Below are positions 5,895 through 6,305 of a DNA stretch of 6,305 nucleotides, in pieces (position 1 is the stretch's first letter; each line of letters begins with the position of its first letter). This DNA comes from Thermoplasmata archaeon. GTDB lineage: Archaea; Thermoplasmatota; E2; UBA202; DSCA01. Made by a program: the position numbers and the translations under genes. Location: assembly GCA_008297795.1 (NCBI GenBank), contig VBQP01000046.1:1-6305 (forward strand), given 5' to 3'. The notes under the pieces were generated by a model. It did not search any database. It saw only the letters and a list, made by a program, of their open reading frames with translations, and was not told where the DNA came from.

Positions 5895-6107
5895 TCAGGC
5901 GTTCTGGTTTTTGATTTTTTTCTTGAGGTACCAGTAAAGAGGATAAGGTATCATAATCGCCCATAAAATGGCGGCGCCTATCATTACCTCAATGCTTTCG
6001 AGATTTGTAAGGGCATATGCAAAGTAAACGAAAGAAACAGCAGGAAGAACAATAAGAACATAAAAAATGAATGTTATGTCTGCCATAAGATTCTTTTTCT
6101 CCGACAT
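5895..6107 (-). CDS. Small two-helix membrane protein of unknown function
   Basis: The 70-residue protein has a polar N-terminus (MSEKKNLMAD), two hydrophobic helices (about 11-33, ending in VYFAYAL, and 40-59, EVMIGAAILWAIMIPYPLYW), and a basic tail YLKKKIKNQNA. By the positive-inside rule both ends should face the cytoplasm, giving a hairpin. Function is unknown. GGTG at 6116-6113 is five bases before the ATG and could serve as a ribosome binding site; a T-rich TTTTTTAAT-like stretch near 6137-6146 may be its TATA box. It lies 52 nt after the FG-GAP gene and 12 nt before the acidic hypothetical gene. Confidence 0.65.
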   Translation of the reverse strand: MSEKKNLMADITFIFYVLIVLPAVSFVYFAYALTNLESIEVMIGAAILWAIMIPYPLYWYLKKKIKNQNA

Positions 6108-6159
6108 GTTTGCACCACACCTATATCTGCCATCACATTAAAAAACAATCGATTTGCAC

Positions 6160-6305
6160 TCACGTCTGGACATACTTGAATATCCAGGATTTGTAAGATT
6201 CACCGAACGATACTCCCACAGCCCCTGCATTTATTTCGTCCATTCCGTCGTTATCGAAATCTCCCACGCATGTAACCGCAAGCAATCCATACGTATCTTT
6301 TATCA
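6160..6305 (-). CDS. FG-GAP/VCBS-type repeat protein, C-terminal 47 residues only
   Basis: The minus-strand frame enters from the right edge and ends with TGA at 6162-6160. It includes LLAVTCVGDFDNDGMDEINA and ends YKSWIFKYVQT. GDFDNDGMDEI carries the DxDxDGxxD/E calcium-binding loop of FG-GAP (integrin alpha-like, VCBS) beta-propeller repeats. Such proteins are usually exported and sit on the archaeal cell surface. Only the last repeat is visible, so full length, signal peptide and other domains cannot be judged. No terminator is evident in the 52 bases between it and the next gene. Confidence 0.75.
   Translation of the reverse strand, partial: IKDTYGLLAVTCVGDFDNDGMDEINAGAVGVSFGESYKSWIFKYVQT

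Overview
The window looks like a chromosomal piece of an archaeon, most likely a euryarchaeon of the Thermoplasmata type; the class is inference and I have no phylogenetic marker for it. Three first-of-unit genes have an archaeal TTTATATA- or TTTTAAATA-like TATA box centred about 25 bp before the start codon, which predicts leaderless mRNAs. Downstream genes of an operon carry Shine-Dalgarno motifs instead. The gene set fits: archaeal-style TrmI, Pcm, a biotin-synthase-related radical SAM protein, a soluble PAS/GAF histidine kinase with an RHD box, and an FG-GAP surface-protein fragment.

Left edge (1-354): an insertion sequence enters from the left. The first 39 codons of its transposase lie on the minus strand (start at 119). 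Its outer end, near base 160, breaks a plus-strand hexapeptide-repeat acyltransferase of which only the C-terminal 63 codons remain (163-354). A nested hairpin (92-158) surrounds the transposase start codon.

Minus-strand operon (355-2582): pcm (protein repair methyltransferase), a radical SAM enzyme related to biotin synthase and possibly to archaeal lipoyl synthases, and trmI (tRNA m1A methyltransferase). The three genes overlap (8 and 29 nt) and run from one TATA box at 2603-2610.

Divergent from this operon, 2697-4928 encodes a 743-residue cytoplasmic hybrid-free sensor histidine kinase (PAS-PAS-coiled coil-GAF-PAS-HisKA-HATPase). No response regulator is in view. A near-perfect 11-12 bp direct repeat sits just upstream of its TATA box.

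Right part (4929-6305, all minus strand): four envelope-flavoured or unknown genes. In transcription order they are the C-terminus of an FG-GAP (VCBS-like) protein, a 70-residue two-helix membrane protein, an acidic soluble unknown, and a secreted unknown with a clear signal peptide.

I see no tRNA, rRNA or CRISPR array, and no gene-free stretch over 300 bases. I do not see convincing evidence of a new multi-gene system. The most unusual items are the hairpin-guarded transposase start, the radical SAM gene and its operon context, and the unknown secreted/membrane cluster.
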